From: Gammaproteobacteria bacterium
GTDB taxonomy: Bacteria > Pseudomonadota > Gammaproteobacteria > Enterobacterales > Alteromonadaceae
Assembly: GCA_027484495.1 (NCBI GenBank)
Contig: JAIXSW010000295.1
Location: forward strand, 1-10,259
Length of the DNA: 10,259 nucleotides
Reading direction: 5' to 3'
Shown: positions 1-7,728 of the stretch, one piece after another
Layout of the letters: each line of letters opens with the position of its first letter
How positions within the stretch are numbered: the stretch's first letter is position 1
Position numbers and translations under genes: made by a program
Notes under the pieces: generated by a model
The model's input: only the letters and a program-made list of their open reading frames with translations
What the model was told of the DNA's origin: nothing
Databases searched by the model: none

Positions 1-84
1 ATCAAAGAAGTGCGCGAAGCCATTCAGGACGCCTTTAACACAGCGCGCTCCGGAGATGTCCTTACAAAAAACTCGAAGAAGTAG
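1..84 (+). CDS. Tail assembly chaperone, C-terminal end (partial; zero-frame product)
   Basis: An open frame enters from the left edge and runs through 27 codons to a TAG at 82-84; the visible tail ends in LTKNSKK. Too little is present to identify it by similarity. Its identity is inferred from position: in long-tailed phages the gene just before the DUF1799-like or T-like part and the tape measure is the tail assembly chaperone (lambda gpG type), which binds the tape measure during tail assembly. The slippery heptamer at 66-72 lies five codons before the stop, so a minority of ribosomes would bypass the TAG and continue into the next frame, giving a longer G-T-like fusion. The beginning of the gene and its start are outside the window. 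Confidence 0.75.
   Translation: MKEVREAIQDAFNTARSGDVLTKNSKK
66..72 (+). promoter_or_regulatory. Probable -1 programmed ribosomal frameshift slippery site (A AAA AAC)
   Basis: The heptamer is in the phase needed for a -1 slip: in the zero frame the codons are ACA (64-66), AAA (67-69), AAC (70-72). After the slip reading resumes at CTC (72-74) in the frame of the DUF1799-like ORF. The two frames overlap only from 39 (after a TAA at 36-38 in the -1 frame) to 84 (zero-frame TAG), and the heptamer lies inside that 46-base overlap. GGAG at 52-55 is separated from the heptamer by 10 bases, the spacing of the stimulatory Shine-Dalgarno element in E. coli dnaX. Downstream, CTGGT (89-93) can pair with ACCAG (108-112), a weak candidate stem with a 14-base loop, further from the heptamer than usual. 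A AAA AAC is less efficient than A AAA AAG in E. coli, so low-level shifting is expected. That frameshifting occurs is inferred. Confidence 0.75.
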
Positions 85-125
85 CGACCTGGTGGGCCGG
101 TGGTGCAACCAGCAAGGCAAGCCTG

Positions 126-437
126 GTGCGAGAGCGCATGGAAGCCATGGGAGCACCGCCGGAAGCCATCGAGGCCGCTACGACTGGAATTGATACAACC
201 CCGGATATCCAGCCGGGAAATCTGATGACCGTGCAGGTGTTTTTTGCGGTGTCGACCCAGTGGGTGCATGCCGGCATGTCCGGTGTCCGGGTTGGCCTGA
301 ACTACCCGGCGGTCGAAGCCAGATGCCGCGTGATGCCCGATTACCAGGCATTAGAACTGGATGAGCAGAACCTGATTTGGTCAGGGCTGCAGCGGATGGA
401 AAAAGCCGCGCTGGAAGTCTGGCGCAGTAAAGACTGA
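126..437 (+). CDS. DUF1799-like tail assembly protein, probably the T-like part of a frameshifted chaperone
   Basis: The first start codon in this frame is GTG 126, giving 103 residues, but its ribosome binding site is poor (AAGG at 114-117). The frame is open back to 39, and residues encoded upstream of the GTG (LEEVATWWAGGA, from 72) look like genuine protein, so the natural product is probably a fusion made by the -1 slip at 66-72. Visible features are the segment MEAMGAPPEAIEAA, a tryptophan-containing core (VSTQWVHAG), the motif VGLNYPAVEARC and a helical C-terminus. These match my recollection of DUF1799 phage proteins, which sit directly before tape measure genes. The inferred role is to bridge the tape measure and tail tube subunits during assembly, like lambda gpT; it would not be in the mature tail. 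Twelve bases separate its stop from the tape measure start ATG 449. Family assignment is moderately sure; the role rests on position. Confidence 0.82.
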   Translation: MRERMEAMGAPPEAIEAATTGIDTTPDIQPGNLMTVQVFFAVSTQWVHAGMSGVRVGLNYPAVEARCRVMPDYQALELDEQNLIWSGLQRMEKAALEVWRSKD

Positions 438-439
438 TG

Positions 440-445
440 TAAGGA
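440..445 (+). promoter_or_regulatory. Ribosome binding site of the tape measure gene; favours start at 452
   Basis: TAAGGA ends six bases before ATG 452 and only three before ATG 449. Both ATGs are in frame and adjacent (Met-Met-Ser-Asp). The spacing favours 452 as the main start. Confidence 0.6.
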
Positions 446-451
446 TGGATG

Positions 452-3400
452 ATGAGTGACTTAACCTTAGCGATCAAATTGACCACAACCGGTGGCCAGG
501 TGGTGGTTAAGGATATTGCCTCAATCAACGCAGCTGCAAAGTCAGCGGCGGTCTCACTGGATGGCATTGGCGCGGCTGGCAGCGAAGCCGGCGAGGGCTT
601 GGATCAGACTGCCAAAAGCGGGAAAGCCGGTGCGCAGAGCCTCAAACAAACCGGTGAAGCGGCCGCTGCAGCTAAACGTGGTCTTTTACAAACCAGCGAA
701 GGCGCGGATGCATTAAGCCGCCAGGCGAAACAAGCCGATGCGGATTTAAACAGTCTGCGCGGTCAAATGCTGGCCATGGTCGGCGTTGGTGCGGCCTTTT
801 ATGGCGCACTGGCGGCAGGCTCTGGCCTGGTCGACTTTGCTTACTTGGCCGATGATTTCAATACACTGCAGCAGCGCATCAAGACGGCCACCAAAGAGAC
901 CCACGATTACAATCAGGTCTCCGCCGAGATGTATGCGATTGCCCAGCGTAATGGCGCAGAGCTGCAGTCGACCGTTGAGCTGTTTCAGCGCTTAAGTTCC
1001 AGTCGCAAAGATCTCAAAGCCACAAATGACCAGATGCTGCAGTTTACCGATGCCGTGCAAAAGCTTGGCGTCATTGGTGGCAGCAGTAACGATGCCATGG
1101 CCAATGGCCTGATGCAGTTAAGCCAGGGCTTATCGGGCGGCATTTTGCGGGCTGAGGAATTTAACTCAATCCTTGAGAACATCCCGGAGCTTGCCGTTCG
1201 CATCGGTGCCGGCATGGATGACATCGGCAAAAGTAGCAAAGAGCTGGGCCTTGGCGACCTTCGCAAGATGGTGCTGGCTGGCGAACTGCTGTCCAAAGAT
1301 GTCTTGAACAGTATCCTGGTGCAGCTGCCACAAATTCGCGCTGAGTTTGAACAGATGCCAGTCAGTCTTGGCCGCGCCTCTCAGATGATGGAAAACAGCT
1401 GGTCAAAGGCTGCCGCACAGCTGGATTTAATGCTCGGTCTCTCTACCAGCATGGCTGGGCTTTTTCAGCAAATCTCCAAAGAGCTGGATGCTTTTAGCAC
1501 CGGCGATCTAGATAATTTATCGCCAACGATGCAGGCGGCTATCGAGACTGCAGAGCTGCTGATTTACATCCTGGGCACTGCTGCAGTGGTGGCCATGGGC
1601 CGCTATGCCGCGTCAGTGATTGCCAGTGTACAGGCTCAGCTGCTGGCCAACACGCAAGCCATCCGCACAGTGTCTGCGCTTGGGATGGTGACCACAGTCA
1701 CCGGCACCGCAACGGTGGCGACCAATGCCCTGGCGATGGCACAGCGCCTGCTGCTTGGCCCGGTGGGTTTAGGCCTTACCGCCATCAGTGCGCTGGCAGT
1801 TGCCTTTGGGGTTTATAAAGACCGGGCTGCAGAAACTGCACAGAAAAATGCAGAGCTGACAGCCAGCTTTAAGGGCCTTACCGCTGCAGCCCAGGAAAAC
1901 ACGATTTCGCAGTACAAGCAGCAACTGCAGGACGTTCAACAGATGCTTGCCGAGGCGCAGAAAGAGCTGCAAAGCTCAATGAACAAAGCGCCCACCGGCC
2001 AGTTTGGTGGCTTTGGTGATCTCGCTGGTCATTCTGCCAAAGTGGCTGAGTTAAAAGCCAAACAAGCAGAACTGACTGCCACCATTGAAGCGCTGAGCAC
2101 AGCGCAAAAGGCAGGAAAAGCCGATGCCGATGCCATGGCGGAAGCTACCGCCAATCTTGGCGCGCAGTCAGCTTCCAGCGCCGACAATATGCTCAAACTC
2201 TACAACGCACAGATGCTGTCCGCTCAGGCGGTGGATGCACAGGGCCGGGCACTGGCCGGCGTTGATTTGGAGCTGTTTAAAGCGCAGTTCGTTGAAGCCA
2301 AAGAGCTGCCCAAAGAGGCGGCCGCTGCTATCCGTGAATTTGCCCAAACCGCTAAAAACGCGGCAACAGCGCTTGATTTGTCCAAAGCGCTAACCAGCCT
2401 TCGCACTGAAAACAGTCTGCTTAAAATCAAAAACACTGAGGGCGAGCGGGCCTATCAAATTGCCAAAGCGCTGAGCCAATACCAGGGCGCGCCGGAGAAG
2501 TTATTAGCAGCCCTTCGCCAGGAACTGCAGTTGCAGATGTCGCTCAATCAAATCAAAGAGCAGCAGGACTATTTAAAGAATATCCAGCAAGAAAATGATT
2601 TGCTGGTGGTCCGCATTCAAAAGGGCGAGCAGGAATATCAGCTACAAAAAGCGATTCGACAATTAAAGGCAGACGATCCGGCCTATATTGCCGCGCTTGA
2701 AAAAGAAATCACCCGACAAAAAGAGCTGAACGAACAATTAGAGCTGCAGAAGTATTTTAAAGATGGTGGCTTTGATGCGGCGTTAGATAGTTTGACCCAA
2801 ATGGGCCGGATTGGCGGTGAAGTCGGCAATGTGCTGATTGATTCCTTTGGTGACTTAGCCAATGTGCTGGAGCACATGACCGAGCAGCAGGATGATTTCA
2901 CTAAAGCCTTTATTAAACTCAGCGAAGAGCGCGCCAAAGCCAGCAAACTGGACGACCCTGCCAAAAAAGAGGCGGCCCTTAAAAAAGTATCGGCCACTGA
3001 ACAAGATTTAATGCGCAAGCAAACCCAGGCACAGCTTGGCAGTTATGCCAGCATCGCCGGGGCGGCCAGCAAGATGTTCAGTGAGAACAGCAAAGGCCGT
3101 GAAGCCTTGCACCGTATGGAAATGGTCTTCACGGCTGCAGAAATCGCACTGGCTATTCAAAAGGCTGCTGCCAATGCGCTGGCCGCCATCACCAACCAAG
3201 GTAATGGCGATCCATACACGGCATTTGCCCGCATTGCTGCAATGGCCGCACTGATGGCCGGCCTTGGTGTCTTTAGCGGCTCTGCATCTGGCAGCGCGCC
3301 AAGTGCAGCCCAGCGCCAGGAAACACAGAGCACCGGCACTGTGCTCGGTGACAGCAGCGCTAAATCCGACTCTATCGCCAATGCCCTTGGCCGCATTGAA

Positions 3401-6304
3401 GATCTGGAACTGGACCAGTACGCCGAGCTGCGCTCGATTAACGGCAGTATCCGCGAACTTTCTGCCGGCATTAAAAATCTGGCGGTCAATCTGGTCGCGA
3501 GTTATGGCCGTTTCAATGAGTCCAATTACCCTGGCGAATTGGGTAAGGACTACAACTTGCAGTTAGGCAGCGGCCTCGCGTCGATGGTGGGCGGCGGTGT
3601 GATTGGCCTGGTCGCGGATAAGCTACTGGGTGGTCTTGTCGGTGGCCTTACCAACAAACTGCTTGGCGGCCTCTTTGGCTCGACCAAAAAAGAACTGGTC
3701 GACAGTGGCCTCTCGTTTGGCGCACAGGAACTGGGCGATATCATCAGCACGGGCCTGATGAATGCCACGGTTTATGACGTGATCAAGACCACGAAAAAGA
3801 AACTGTTTGGCCTTAGTAAATCATCAAGCGAGTCCACTGAATATCGCGCAGTAGACAATGCGCTTCGGACCGAGTTTGCCCGTATCTTTGCCCACATGGG
3901 CGAGTCTGTGACTGAAGCCGTCAGTCTGCTTGGTTTAGAAACCAACAAGACGCTGGAATCGTTTGTCATCAACCTGCCGGCGCTGTCGTTTAAAGATCTC
4001 AAAGGCGATGAAATCGAAAAAGAGCTGCAGGCGATGTTCAGCCAGCAGGGCGATTTGATGGTCCAGTATCTGGTGCCTGGCATTGCTGAGTTCCAGAAAA
4101 TGGGTGAAGGCCTGTATGACACCCTCATCCGGGTTGCCCAGGAACAGGCAGTCTTTAACGCAGCCATGAACAATCTGGGCCTGCAGCTCAGCCGGTTTTC
4201 CGGCGTGACCAAAGCCGTCGAGCTGGAAGTTGCGCAGGCGCTGATTGAACTGATGGGCGGGATTGAGGAATTTCAGAGCGCAACCAGCACCTATTTCAGC
4301 GAGTTTTATAACGAGTCCGAGCAGCTGCAGGCCATCACCAAAAACCTGCAGGCACAGTTCACATCGCTCGGTGTGGCCATGCCGGCAAGCCGTGATGGCT
4401 TTAAAGACTTGATTGATGGTCTGGACCTGACCACCGACGCTGGCCAGGCAATGTTCGCGGCACTGATGAAGCTGGTGCCGATGATGGATGAATTCTATGA
4501 CGCGGCAGAGCGCGCGGCCGAGGAAGAAAAACAGCGCCTGCAGGATAAAGCCGCATTGGAGAAATCCTTTGCAGATCAGCTGGCCAAAATGGGCATGTCC
4601 GATGTGCAGAAGTCACTGTTTGACCTCAATGCCTGGTTTGACGAGCAGAAAAAAGCCGCTGAAGAAGTCGGCGCCGATACGGTTTTTCTGGAACGCCTGT
4701 ATGGCCGTAAACGCCAGGAACTGTTTGACCAGCAACTGGCGGCCATCAACAGCAAGGCAGAGCAGGAACTGTCAGCCCTTAAAACCAAGTTTGAAAGCCT
4801 GTTTAACAGCTTAAAACAGCTCGGTGAAAGTCTGACAGGATCCATGCTGGAAGTTCGCCGGCAGATGGCCGGCTGGGATGAATCCGGTTATCAGCAGGGC
4901 CAAATTGCAGCCCTCAAAGCCGGCCTTGGCCAAGGCTCGATTGAAGAGCAGATGTCCCAGGTATCCCGGCTGCAATCAGCCGTGATGGCACGCTACAACG
5001 TAGAAATGGCCGCTAACAACCAGCTGCTGCAAAGCCAGCTGCAGGCGATTGAAACGTTAAAATCCAACTACCAGGCGTTTGTCAGCCAAATGCAGGCTGC
5101 GAAATCTGCCCTGGCTGATTCGATGTTATCTATTCGCCGGCAAATGCCTGGCTGGAATGAAGTGAGCTTCCAACGCGGCAATATCACGAGCCTTCGCGCC
5201 AATGTCGGCAAGGGCAGCACGACTGAGCAGCTGACCAACCTGCAGCAGTTGCAGCAAGCCATCATGGACCGCTACAACGCGGAACTGTCGCAGCAGCAAG
5301 CCCTGCAATCTGCAGCGGAATCACGCTATCAGGCGGATATGGCGGCCTATGAAGCGGCACAGGCGGCGGCCCGGCAATTGCTGGCTGCAGCGGATGCGCT
5401 TTTACTCAGTGACTTGTCGCCGGCCAAGATGGGCGAGCAGTTTGGCGAGGCACAGAGCCAGTTTAATGCACTGCTCTCCAAAGCGAAGTCCGGCGATACG
5501 GATGCGATGTCCCAGCTCTCTCAGGTCGGCAATGACTACCTCAGTATTGCCCGCGATTACTACAGCAGCGGCAGCAGTGAGTACGCATCCATCTTTAACC
5601 AGGTGCAGGCTGCTTATCGCAGTTTCGCCGGCACAGCCAATGGCACAGACAACTCGGTGCCGCGTCCGGTGCTGCAGTTCCAGGCGCAATCGCTGGAGCT
5701 TCAGACCGGTGCGTTGGCCGAACTGGAAGAGCTGCAAAAGCTGATGGACGAACTCGCCAAAAAGGCTGAGGAAGAACAAAAGGCAGAACTGGAAAAAGCG
5801 GAAGCCGCGCTCAAGGCTTACCAGGACAAAACAGTGGAGCTGCAAAGCGGCGCACTGGATGAACTCAAGGCACTGAAGCTTGTGCAGGAAAAACTGGCTG
5901 AGCAGGCGCAGGCTGCCTATGCCGCAGAGCAGGCCAAAATCCTGGCAAAACAGGATGAAGAAATTGCCAACCTAAAAGCTTTGTTTGGCCAATCGGATGC
6001 GACCATTGGCAACAAGCTCGATGGCATCGCTGCAGCGATTTTAGACCTCGATTTGGCACCAGTGATTGTGATCCCGCCAGTGGTCGTGACGCCGCCGGCA
6101 GCGACATCAGATGCAACGGGTGGCCTGCAAAACTCTGGCTCTCCGGTCGTGCGTGATGGCTCCAATCCGATTGTGGATGCACTCGATACGCTGAACCAAT
6201 CTCAGCAACAGCAAACCGATACCCTTCGCCGGGAGTTGGCAGAAGTACGCCGTGAACTTACCCGCACACAGGAAATGGCGATGAATGCGCGGAGGATCGC
6301 ATGA
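452..6304 (+). CDS. Phage tail tape measure protein, very long
   Basis: About 1950 residues, far the largest gene here. It sets tail length, serves as scaffold for tube polymerisation, and in related phages helps DNA enter the cell. Start 452 is preferred over 449 on Shine-Dalgarno spacing. Residues ~1-125 are Ala/Gly/Ser-rich. Residues ~129-325 (from FAYLADDFNTLQQRI to SWSKAAAQLD) match the tape measure N-terminal domain (TIGR02675 type). Hydrophobic stretches lie at ~369-391, ~433-455, ~930-943 and ~1041-1076 (Gly/Leu-rich), as expected for a membrane-inserting tape measure. Residues ~1107-1350 resemble a module common in long siphophage tape measures (VYDVIKTTKKKLFGL; DGLDLTTDAGQAM). Residues ~1651-1730 (LLLSDLSPAKMGEQF; ARDYYSSGSSEYASIF) form another recurrent module. 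Coiled coil is widespread. A proline-rich linker (~1870-1890) precedes a final coiled coil. Three pairs of internal repeats are listed separately. I see no lysozyme or peptidase motif. Its stop overlaps the next start by ATGA. Confidence 0.95.
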   Translation: MSDLTLAIKLTTTGGQVVVKDIASINAAAKSAAVSLDGIGAAGSEAGEGLDQTAKSGKAGAQSLKQTGEAAAAAKRGLLQTSEGADALSRQAKQADADLNSLRGQMLAMVGVGAAFYGALAAGSGLVDFAYLADDFNTLQQRIKTATKETHDYNQVSAEMYAIAQRNGAELQSTVELFQRLSSSRKDLKATNDQMLQFTDAVQKLGVIGGSSNDAMANGLMQLSQGLSGGILRAEEFNSILENIPELAVRIGAGMDDIGKSSKELGLGDLRKMVLAGELLSKDVLNSILVQLPQIRAEFEQMPVSLGRASQMMENSWSKAAAQLDLMLGLSTSMAGLFQQISKELDAFSTGDLDNLSPTMQAAIETAELLIYILGTAAVVAMGRYAASVIASVQAQLLANTQAIRTVSALGMVTTVTGTATVATNALAMAQRLLLGPVGLGLTAISALAVAFGVYKDRAAETAQKNAELTASFKGLTAAAQENTISQYKQQLQDVQQMLAEAQKELQSSMNKAPTGQFGGFGDLAGHSAKVAELKAKQAELTATIEALSTAQKAGKADADAMAEATANLGAQSASSADNMLKLYNAQMLSAQAVDAQGRALAGVDLELFKAQFVEAKELPKEAAAAIREFAQTAKNAATALDLSKALTSLRTENSLLKIKNTEGERAYQIAKALSQYQGAPEKLLAALRQELQLQMSLNQIKEQQDYLKNIQQENDLLVVRIQKGEQEYQLQKAIRQLKADDPAYIAALEKEITRQKELNEQLELQKYFKDGGFDAALDSLTQMGRIGGEVGNVLIDSFGDLANVLEHMTEQQDDFTKAFIKLSEERAKASKLDDPAKKEAALKKVSATEQDLMRKQTQAQLGSYASIAGAASKMFSENSKGREALHRMEMVFTAAEIALAIQKAAANALAAITNQGNGDPYTAFARIAAMAALMAGLGVFSGSASGSAPSAAQRQETQSTGTVLGDSSAKSDSIANALGRIEDLELDQYAELRSINGSIRELSAGIKNLAVNLVASYGRFNESNYPGELGKDYNLQLGSGLASMVGGGVIGLVADKLLGGLVGGLTNKLLGGLFGSTKKELVDSGLSFGAQELGDIISTGLMNATVYDVIKTTKKKLFGLSKSSSESTEYRAVDNALRTEFARIFAHMGESVTEAVSLLGLETNKTLESFVINLPALSFKDLKGDEIEKELQAMFSQQGDLMVQYLVPGIAEFQKMGEGLYDTLIRVAQEQAVFNAAMNNLGLQLSRFSGVTKAVELEVAQALIELMGGIEEFQSATSTYFSEFYNESEQLQAITKNLQAQFTSLGVAMPASRDGFKDLIDGLDLTTDAGQAMFAALMKLVPMMDEFYDAAERAAEEEKQRLQDKAALEKSFADQLAKMGMSDVQKSLFDLNAWFDEQKKAAEEVGADTVFLERLYGRKRQELFDQQLAAINSKAEQELSALKTKFESLFNSLKQLGESLTGSMLEVRRQMAGWDESGYQQGQIAALKAGLGQGSIEEQMSQVSRLQSAVMARYNVEMAANNQLLQSQLQAIETLKSNYQAFVSQMQAAKSALADSMLSIRRQMPGWNEVSFQRGNITSLRANVGKGSTTEQLTNLQQLQQAIMDRYNAELSQQQALQSAAESRYQADMAAYEAAQAAARQLLAAADALLLSDLSPAKMGEQFGEAQSQFNALLSKAKSGDTDAMSQLSQVGNDYLSIARDYYSSGSSEYASIFNQVQAAYRSFAGTANGTDNSVPRPVLQFQAQSLELQTGALAELEELQKLMDELAKKAEEEQKAELEKAEAALKAYQDKTVELQSGALDELKALKLVQEKLAEQAQAAYAAEQAKILAKQDEEIANLKALFGQSDATIGNKLDGIAAAILDLDLAPVIVIPPVVVTPPAATSDATGGLQNSGSPVVRDGSNPIVDALDTLNQSQQQQTDTLRRELAEVRRELTRTQEMAMNARRIA
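2399..2764 (+). repeat. Two diverged tandem 61-codon repeats in the tape measure gene
   Basis: Unit 1 (2399-2581) and unit 2 (2582-2764) are directly adjacent. The encoded peptides align over 61 residues without gaps, with 22 identities by my count, including ENxLL, a shared GE..YQ and a shared ELN/SLN region. Both are Gln/Glu/Lys-rich and look coiled-coil forming. The DNA has diverged strongly, so the duplication is old. Confidence 0.7.
4841..5305 (+). repeat. Two 62-codon repeat cores spaced 279 bases apart in the tape measure gene
   Basis: Core 1 is 4841-5026 and core 2 is 5120-5305, a period of exactly 93 codons. The peptides align without gaps over about 62 residues with about 29 identities; shared landmarks are SML..RRQM.GW.E, G..I..L.A, G.GS..EQ and M.RYN.E. 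The conserved RRQMxGW core suggests a defined fold, not just low-complexity helix. An in-frame duplication lengthening the tape measure is the simplest origin. Confidence 0.8.
5693..5908 (+). repeat. Two short 25-codon repeats spaced 141 bases apart in the tape measure gene
   Basis: Units at 5693-5767 and 5834-5908 encode LELQTGALAEL and VELQSGALDEL followed by Lys/Glu-rich helix. Twelve of 25 residues agree without gaps. The period is 47 codons. Flanking sequence is coiled coil, so part of the similarity could be compositional. Confidence 0.55.
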
Positions 6305-7728
6305 GCTTCGCACAGTGGATAAAGATGCCGGCCCTCGACCGCTGTTACCTGCTGGAGGTGTCCTATCGCCTTGGCGGCCAGGGGTATGTGCTGCGCCGCT
6401 CGACGCATCCATATCGGACGCACCCTGGCGATACACCAGCACTGACGCCATACCCGGACACCATCCTGCAGTTGCCGGAATTTGAGCGTGATATGACTGA
6501 AGTCTTTGCCGGATTCAGCCGCACCGGGTTTGGCGACTTACAGCTTTTTCTCGATGAGGACATCCAGATGCTGATTGACTCCGCCAATGTTGCCGGCATG
6601 AGTGTAACGCTACGCTGTGGTGACATGAGCTGGCCATTGTCTGACTTTGGGGTGGTGCTTGCAGGCGCTCGGGTTGAACAGCTCGATGCGATCAGTAGTG
6701 ATACAGCGCGCCTGAGCTTCAAAGACGCCGCAACGCTCTTCGATACGCCGGTCCCAAGGGCCAACATCGCCACCGGGCCAAATGCCGGCAAGCCAGTGCC
6801 ACTGACGTATGGCCGCTGCTTTAACGTGAGTCCTGAGCTGATTAACGAGGTGACGCGCACTTATCAGGTCCACGATGGCGCGGTGCAGGCCATCACTGCC
6901 GTACGGGAAAACGGCCTTGCGATCCCATACACCGCGAACCTCGCAGCCGGTACTTTTACCCTGACGAACAATGCCAAGGGGCGGATTACCGCAGACGTTG
7001 ATGGGGCCAAAATTAGCAGTGTTTGGCTTCAAAGCGCTAAGCAAATCATTGATGCATTGACTGCCCGAATTGGTCTGTCTGCATCCGTAGGCACTTTGCC
7101 AGGTTATGGAGTGGGCCTCTTTATCAACCGAGATCAAACCTTGCAGTCTGCACTGGATGAACTGGTGTCTTCGGTGGGTGGTTCTTGGGCATTTAACCGG
7201 GCTGGAGCGCTGGTTTTAACGGCCTTTAATGCCCCGTTAAACCCATCTGCAAATCTCACTGCAGACGATATCGCCGACGCAAGTTTACTGCCGCGCCGGC
7301 GTTTGGCGCCGGCCAAAAGTGTCACGGTGGGATATCGGCGCAACTGGACTGTGCAAGCCGACGGCCTTGCCGGCAGTGTGCGAGAAACGATGCCAGCACA
7401 AGCCGCCCTTTATGAGGCGCAGGAGAGCTTGGTGACTGCCAGTAATGCTGCCAACCCGGACTACCCGGATGCGGCTGTGATAAAGCACAGCACGCTTATT
7501 GTTAGCCAGGCTGATGCACAGACTGAAGCCAACCGGCGCGCCGCCTTAAGCGCAGTACCGAGAACAGTCTTTGAACTCAATGCCTTTACTGCGCCTCTTG
7601 CGATGGAACTTGGTCAGGTCGTGCAGGTGACATATCCGCAGTATTTCGAGGCCGGTGCGCCCGCCGTCATCACACGCATCGTCGATGTGCTTTCTGACAA
7701 TACCTGCAAGCTGGAGATTTACCGATGA
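6301..7728 (+). CDS. Probable tail tip / baseplate hub-like protein
   Basis: 475 residues. The start ATG 6301 overlaps the tape measure stop (ATGA), and GGAGG at 6291-6295 is five bases upstream. The position directly after the tape measure is where distal tail or hub proteins are encoded. It recalls a family of phage tail proteins carrying a PLxYGRxFNVxP motif near residue 168 (PVPLTYGRCFNVSPELI), then YQVHDGAVQAI near 188, and a segment at ~271-306 (VGLFINRDQTLQSALDEL, then SWAFNRAGALVL) resembling a hub domain that ends in a strand-rich core. The C-terminal ~70 residues (LAMELGQVVQVTYPQYF) look like a small beta-barrel, as in hub proteins of T4 gp27/Mu gp44 type. No signal peptide, membrane segment or catalytic motif is visible. 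The structural role is likely; the exact counterpart is not established. An alternative is a fibre-anchoring tip protein. Confidence 0.82.
   Translation: MSFAQWIKMPALDRCYLLEVSYRLGGQGYVLRRSTHPYRTHPGDTPALTPYPDTILQLPEFERDMTEVFAGFSRTGFGDLQLFLDEDIQMLIDSANVAGMSVTLRCGDMSWPLSDFGVVLAGARVEQLDAISSDTARLSFKDAATLFDTPVPRANIATGPNAGKPVPLTYGRCFNVSPELINEVTRTYQVHDGAVQAITAVRENGLAIPYTANLAAGTFTLTNNAKGRITADVDGAKISSVWLQSAKQIIDALTARIGLSASVGTLPGYGVGLFINRDQTLQSALDELVSSVGGSWAFNRAGALVLTAFNAPLNPSANLTADDIADASLLPRRRLAPAKSVTVGYRRNWTVQADGLAGSVRETMPAQAALYEAQESLVTASNAANPDYPDAAVIKHSTLIVSQADAQTEANRRAALSAVPRTVFELNAFTAPLAMELGQVVQVTYPQYFEAGAPAVITRIVDVLSDNTCKLEIYR
7295..7313 (+). repeat. Perfect 7-bp GC-only inverted repeat inside the hub-like gene
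   Basis: GCCGGCG (7295-7301) and CGCCGGC (7307-7313) flank the loop TTTGG. It would form a stable RNA hairpin. It codes for part of an Arg-rich segment (LPRRRLAPAK) and has no following T-tract, so it is not a terminator. It may be chance in GC-rich codons. Confidence 0.4.

Noticed and set aside
178..567. 129-residue minus-strand ORF, and other antisense ORFs such as 5402-5845, 3772-4212 and 6610-7137
   Set aside because: They lie wholly opposite strongly supported plus-strand genes, have low-complexity or Arg/Ser/Cys-rich translations typical of antisense shadows, and no coherent ribosome binding context.
2963..2987. AAAAAAG runs at 2963 and 2981 (and 3686) as further frameshift sites in the tape measure
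   Set aside because: In all three the zero-frame codons are AAA AAA G.., not A AAA AAG, so they are out of phase for a tandem -1 slip, and the frame is intact for thousands of bases around them.
4841..5305. DNA-level recombination hot spot or recent duplication
   Set aside because: The two copies are similar mainly at protein level; nucleotide identity is broken at many sites, so the duplication is old and not an assembly artefact.
452..6304. Peptidoglycan hydrolase or peptidase domain in the tape measure
   Set aside because: I looked for lysozyme/SLT and M23 or NlpC-type motifs and saw none; the C-terminal half is repeats, coiled coil and a proline-rich linker.
7295..7313. Rho-independent terminator
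   Set aside because: A strong stem is present but no T-run follows, and it lies inside an intact coding sequence.
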